Source of the DNA: SFJ001 sp045118955
Lineage (GTDB): Bacteria; Bacillota; Clostridia; Oscillospirales; Ruminococcaceae
Direction of reading: 5' to 3'
Length of the DNA stretch: 33,151 bases
Assembly: GCA_045118955.1 (NCBI GenBank)
Contig: JBGVKB010000043.1
Coordinates: 1-33,151, forward strand
Shown: positions 31,298 through 33,151 of the stretch, piece by piece
How the letters are laid out: each line of letters starts with the position of its first letter
Numbering within the stretch: the first letter of the stretch is position 1
Position numbers and translations under genes: made by a program
Notes under the pieces: generated by a model
Told to the model about the DNA's origin: nothing
The model's database searches: none
What the model saw: the letters and a program-made list of their open reading frames with translations, nothing else

Positions 31298-32950
31298 TTA
31301 CTTGTTGTTGATGGCGCTGATGAGGGCCTTCACGCCGGCGGTCATCACGTCGGTGTCGGTGCCGGCGCCCCAGGTGACCAGACCGCTGCCCCACTTCAGG
31401 CCCACATAGCTGATGGCCCGGCTGGTGGAACCCTGCTCCAGACTGTGCTGGGTGTAGGTCTCGATGGTGAAGTCCATGCCGGTGCCGTTCTGGATGGCGT
31501 TGCTCACCGCGTCCAGACGGCCGTTGCCCTGACCGGAGAACTCACGCTGCTGGCCGGCGGTCTCCAGCGTGACCACCGCGAAGAAGTCCTTCTTCTGGAT
31601 GAAGTGGGCGTCCACGAGGGCGATGGGGCTGGTCTTGTTCAGGTAGGTCTGCTCGAACACCTGGCAGACCTCCGCGGCGCTCAGCTCCTTGTGGGCGTGG
31701 TCGGACACCGACTTCACGGTGTAGCCCAGATGCTCGCGCATCTTGGCGGGCAGGTCGTAGCCGTAGGTCTGCTCCAGCAGATAGCCGATGCCGCCCTTGC
31801 CGCTCTGGCTGTTGATGCGGATGACGTCCGCGTCGTAGGTGCGGCTGATGTCCTTGGGGTCGATGGGGATGTAGGGGACGTTCCACTGGTGCAGGCCCTT
31901 CTCCTCGCGCCACTTCATGCCCTTGGCGATGGCGTCCTGATGGCTGCCGCTGAAGGCCGCGAACACCAGCGCGCCGGCATAGGGGGTGCGCTCGTAGACG
32001 TGCATCCGGGTGACCCGCTCGTAGACCTCCACCAGAGAGGGCATATCGCTGAAGTCCAGATGGGGGTCCACACCATGGCTGTACATATTCATGGCCACGG
32101 TGATGATGTCCACGTTGCCGGTGCGCTCTCCGTTGCCGAACAGGGTGCCCTCCACCCGGTCGGCGCCCGCCAGCAGGGCCAGCTCGGTGTCCGCCACGCC
32201 GGTGCCCCGGTCGTTGTGGGGATGCAGGCTGAGGATGACGCTCTCGCGGTACTTCAGGTTGTCGCTGCACCACTCGATCTGGTTGGCGTAGACGTGGGGC
32301 ATGCTCATCTCCACGGTCACGGGCAGGTTGATGATCATGGGCTTGTCGGGGGTGGGCTGCATCACGTCCAGCACCGCGTTGCACACCTCAATGGCGTACT
32401 CCGGCTCGGTGCCGGTGAAGCTCTCGGGGCTGTACTCGAACAGGAAGTTGCCCTCGTACTCGCCGGCAAGCTGCTTGACCAGCTTCGCGCCGTCCACGGC
32501 GATCTGCTTGATCTCCTCCTTGCTCATCCGGAACACCTGCTCGCGCTGAGCGACGCTGGTGGAGTTGTAGAAGTGGATGACCGCCCGGGGCGCGCCCTTG
32601 ACCGCCTCAAAGGTCTTGCGGATGATGTGGTCACGGCACTGGGTCAGCACCTGAACGGTCACGTCCTCGGGGATCATGTCGTTCTCGATGAGGGTGCGCA
32701 GGAAGGTGTACTCGGTCTCGCTGGCGGCGGGGAAGCCCACCTCGATCTCCTTGAAGCCGATCTTCACCAGCATCTGGAAGAACTCCAGCTTTTCAGCAAG
32801 GCTCATGGGCACGATCAGTGCCTGATTGCCGTCCCGCAGGTCCACGCTGCACCATGCGGGAGCCTTTTCAATATGGTCTTTTTTTACCCAGCTGTCATAA
32901 CCGGCGGGTACCGGGTAATACCCCGGTGCGTACTTGGTAGCGTCCATCAT
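31298..32950 (-). CDS. leuA: 2-isopropylmalate synthase (LeuA type 2)
   Basis: A 550-residue enzyme that joins acetyl-CoA and 2-oxoisovalerate in the first step of leucine synthesis. The N-terminal TIM barrel has WCSVDLRDGNQAL (metal aspartate and catalytic arginine), EIEVGFPAAS, LHPHNDRGTGVADTELALLAGADRVEGTLFGNGERTGN (in overlapping parts, including the HxH metal site), and the family-2 YVPIDPKDISRTYDADVIRINSQSGKGG stretch in near form. The C-terminal part is the leucine-binding regulatory domain. The start is the ATG at 32950, after AGGAGG; the frame runs on to 33130 only because it crosses a repeat element. It is the first gene of leuA-C-D-B. Confidence 0.96.
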   Translation of the reverse strand: MMDATKYAPGYYPVPAGYDSWVKKDHIEKAPAWCSVDLRDGNQALIVPMSLAEKLEFFQMLVKIGFKEIEVGFPAASETEYTFLRTLIENDMIPEDVTVQVLTQCRDHIIRKTFEAVKGAPRAVIHFYNSTSVAQREQVFRMSKEEIKQIAVDGAKLVKQLAGEYEGNFLFEYSPESFTGTEPEYAIEVCNAVLDVMQPTPDKPMIINLPVTVEMSMPHVYANQIEWCSDNLKYRESVILSLHPHNDRGTGVADTELALLAGADRVEGTLFGNGERTGNVDIITVAMNMYSHGVDPHLDFSDMPSLVEVYERVTRMHVYERTPYAGALVFAAFSGSHQDAIAKGMKWREEKGLHQWNVPYIPIDPKDISRTYDADVIRINSQSGKGGIGYLLEQTYGYDLPAKMREHLGYTVKSVSDHAHKELSAAEVCQVFEQTYLNKTSPIALVDAHFIQKKDFFAVVTLETAGQQREFSGQGNGRLDAVSNAIQNGTGMDFTIETYTQHSLEQGSTSRAISYVGLKWGSGLVTWGAGTDTDVMTAGVKALISAINNK

Positions 32951-32972
32951 CCTGTTGTCCTCCTGATGTTGT

Positions 32973-32989
32973 GGTGCATAAAATGCACC
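32973..32989 (-). other. Hairpin just before the leuA ribosome binding site
   Basis: A perfect 7-bp inverted repeat GGTGCAT/ATGCACC with a 3-base loop, about 10 bases before AGGAGG of leuA and touching the end of the repeat element. Confidence 0.55.
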
Positions 32990-33122
32990 CTTCCGTCTGC
33001 TCGCTTCACTCGCATCCACCTTCCCCAAGGGGACGGCTTTCCAGAATGCGGTAAAGCTTGCGGCATTGCCCAAAGGCGCCCCCTTGGGGGAGCTGGCATC
33101 GCGTAGCGATGCCTGAAGGGGT
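32988..33122 (+). repeat. MITE-like palindromic intergenic element
   Basis: About 135 bases with imperfect terminal inverted repeats: the left end runs CCCTTCCGTCTGC to CCACCTTCCCCAAGGGG, and the right end reads inward as CCCCTTCAGGCATCGC to CCAGCTCCCCCAAGGGGG. Each arm holds its own mini palindrome (CCCCAAGGGG on one side, CCCCCTTGGGGG on the other), and the right arm has a perfect GCATCGC-GTA-GCGATGC hairpin. It has no open frame of its own. This architecture matches non-autonomous repeats common in Faecalibacterium-type genomes. No target-site duplication is obvious. Confidence 0.68.
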
Positions 33123-33132
33123 ATCCGCATAC

Positions 33133-33151
33133 AAAAAGGCTCCCGTCTTTC
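33133..33151 (-). terminator. 3' end of a terminator hairpin, cut by the window edge
   Basis: On the minus strand GGGAGCC runs into five T (complement of 33133-33137), the typical descending arm of an intrinsic terminator; the other arm lies beyond the window. It could end the gene upstream of leuA or be the terminator of a leucine leader such as a T-box. Confidence 0.45.

Noticed and set aside
29918..33106. A 1062-codon open frame on the plus strand across the leu operon
   Set aside because: It is antisense to leuD, leuC and leuA, which have clear family motifs and ribosome sites. Its product is a low-complexity G/H/V/Q-rich shadow typical of high-GC DNA.
31298..33130. A 610-residue LeuA with an N-terminal extension
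   Set aside because: The extra 60 codons lie in the repeat element and show no conservation. AGGAGG marks the ATG at 32950.
1..33151. CRISPR arrays, tRNA or rRNA genes, insertion sequences, prophage genes
   Set aside because: No regularly spaced repeats, no cloverleaf or rRNA sequence recognised, and no transposase, integrase or phage structural motif in any reading frame considered.

Overview
The window looks like chromosome from a GC-rich low-GC-phylum relative, most likely a gut Clostridia of the Oscillospiraceae/Ruminococcaceae (Subdoligranulum, Gemmiger or Faecalibacterium type). The grounds are Firmicutes-type genes (long-form GalT, a YoaS/YozG-type pair, a CD1247-like zinc-ribbon protein), strong AGGAGG ribosome binding sites, very GC-rich coding DNA, and a palindrome-rich intergenic element of the kind seen in these genomes. 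Genus is inference. I see no rRNA, tRNA, CRISPR, transposase or phage gene. No stretch above 300 bases lacks a gene.

Layout. (1) 1-600: acidic zinc-ribbon protein on the plus strand, followed by two terminators. (2) 613-900: small unknown gene on the minus strand, with an excellent promoter but a terminator-like hairpin in its leader. (3) 1102-6658, minus: envelope-glycan cluster of a DUF2142 membrane protein, a GT2-GtrA fusion, a GT4 glycosyltransferase, a DPM1-like GT2 and a DUF2304 protein. (4) 6858-7670, plus: alpha/beta hydrolase. (5) 7771-8890, minus: rpsF-ssb-rpsR, from a promoter with perfect consensus hexamers. (6) 9046-12651, minus: galT, galU and a RING/zinc-ribbon DUF2628 membrane protein. 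(7) 12862-16181, minus: large GT-C-like membrane protein, PAP2-family protein and VTT/DedA-like protein. (8) 16473-19745, plus: DUF2975, YozG-like regulator, DUF4173-like protein and two small membrane-associated unknowns, behind a promoter with ordered operator-like repeats. (9) 19835-24707, minus: 5-formyl-THF cyclo-ligase, sbcD and sbcC, joined by ATGA overlaps. (10) 24929-28310, plus: D,D-carboxypeptidase-like protein, hflK and hflC. (11) 28407-32950, minus: leuA-leuC-leuD-leuB, with a MITE-like palindromic element between a truncated leader terminator and leuA.

How they fit. Regions 3, 6 and 7 suit one theme: GalT and GalU make UDP-glucose/UDP-galactose, the GT2/GT4 enzymes and GtrA/DUF2304 partners use or move lipid-linked sugars, and the GT-C-like, PAP2 and VTT proteins could act on polyprenyl-linked intermediates. 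The rest is housekeeping (ribosome, single-stranded DNA, double-strand break repair, leucine synthesis) plus an uncharacterised self-regulated membrane operon at 16.4-19.7 kb, which is my best candidate for new biology.

Several starts were set by ribosome binding sites: GTG at 3371, 16949 and 19003, TTG at 14730, and ATGs inside longer open frames at 900, 6658, 8537, 10578, 11676, 12651, 16181 and 32950.
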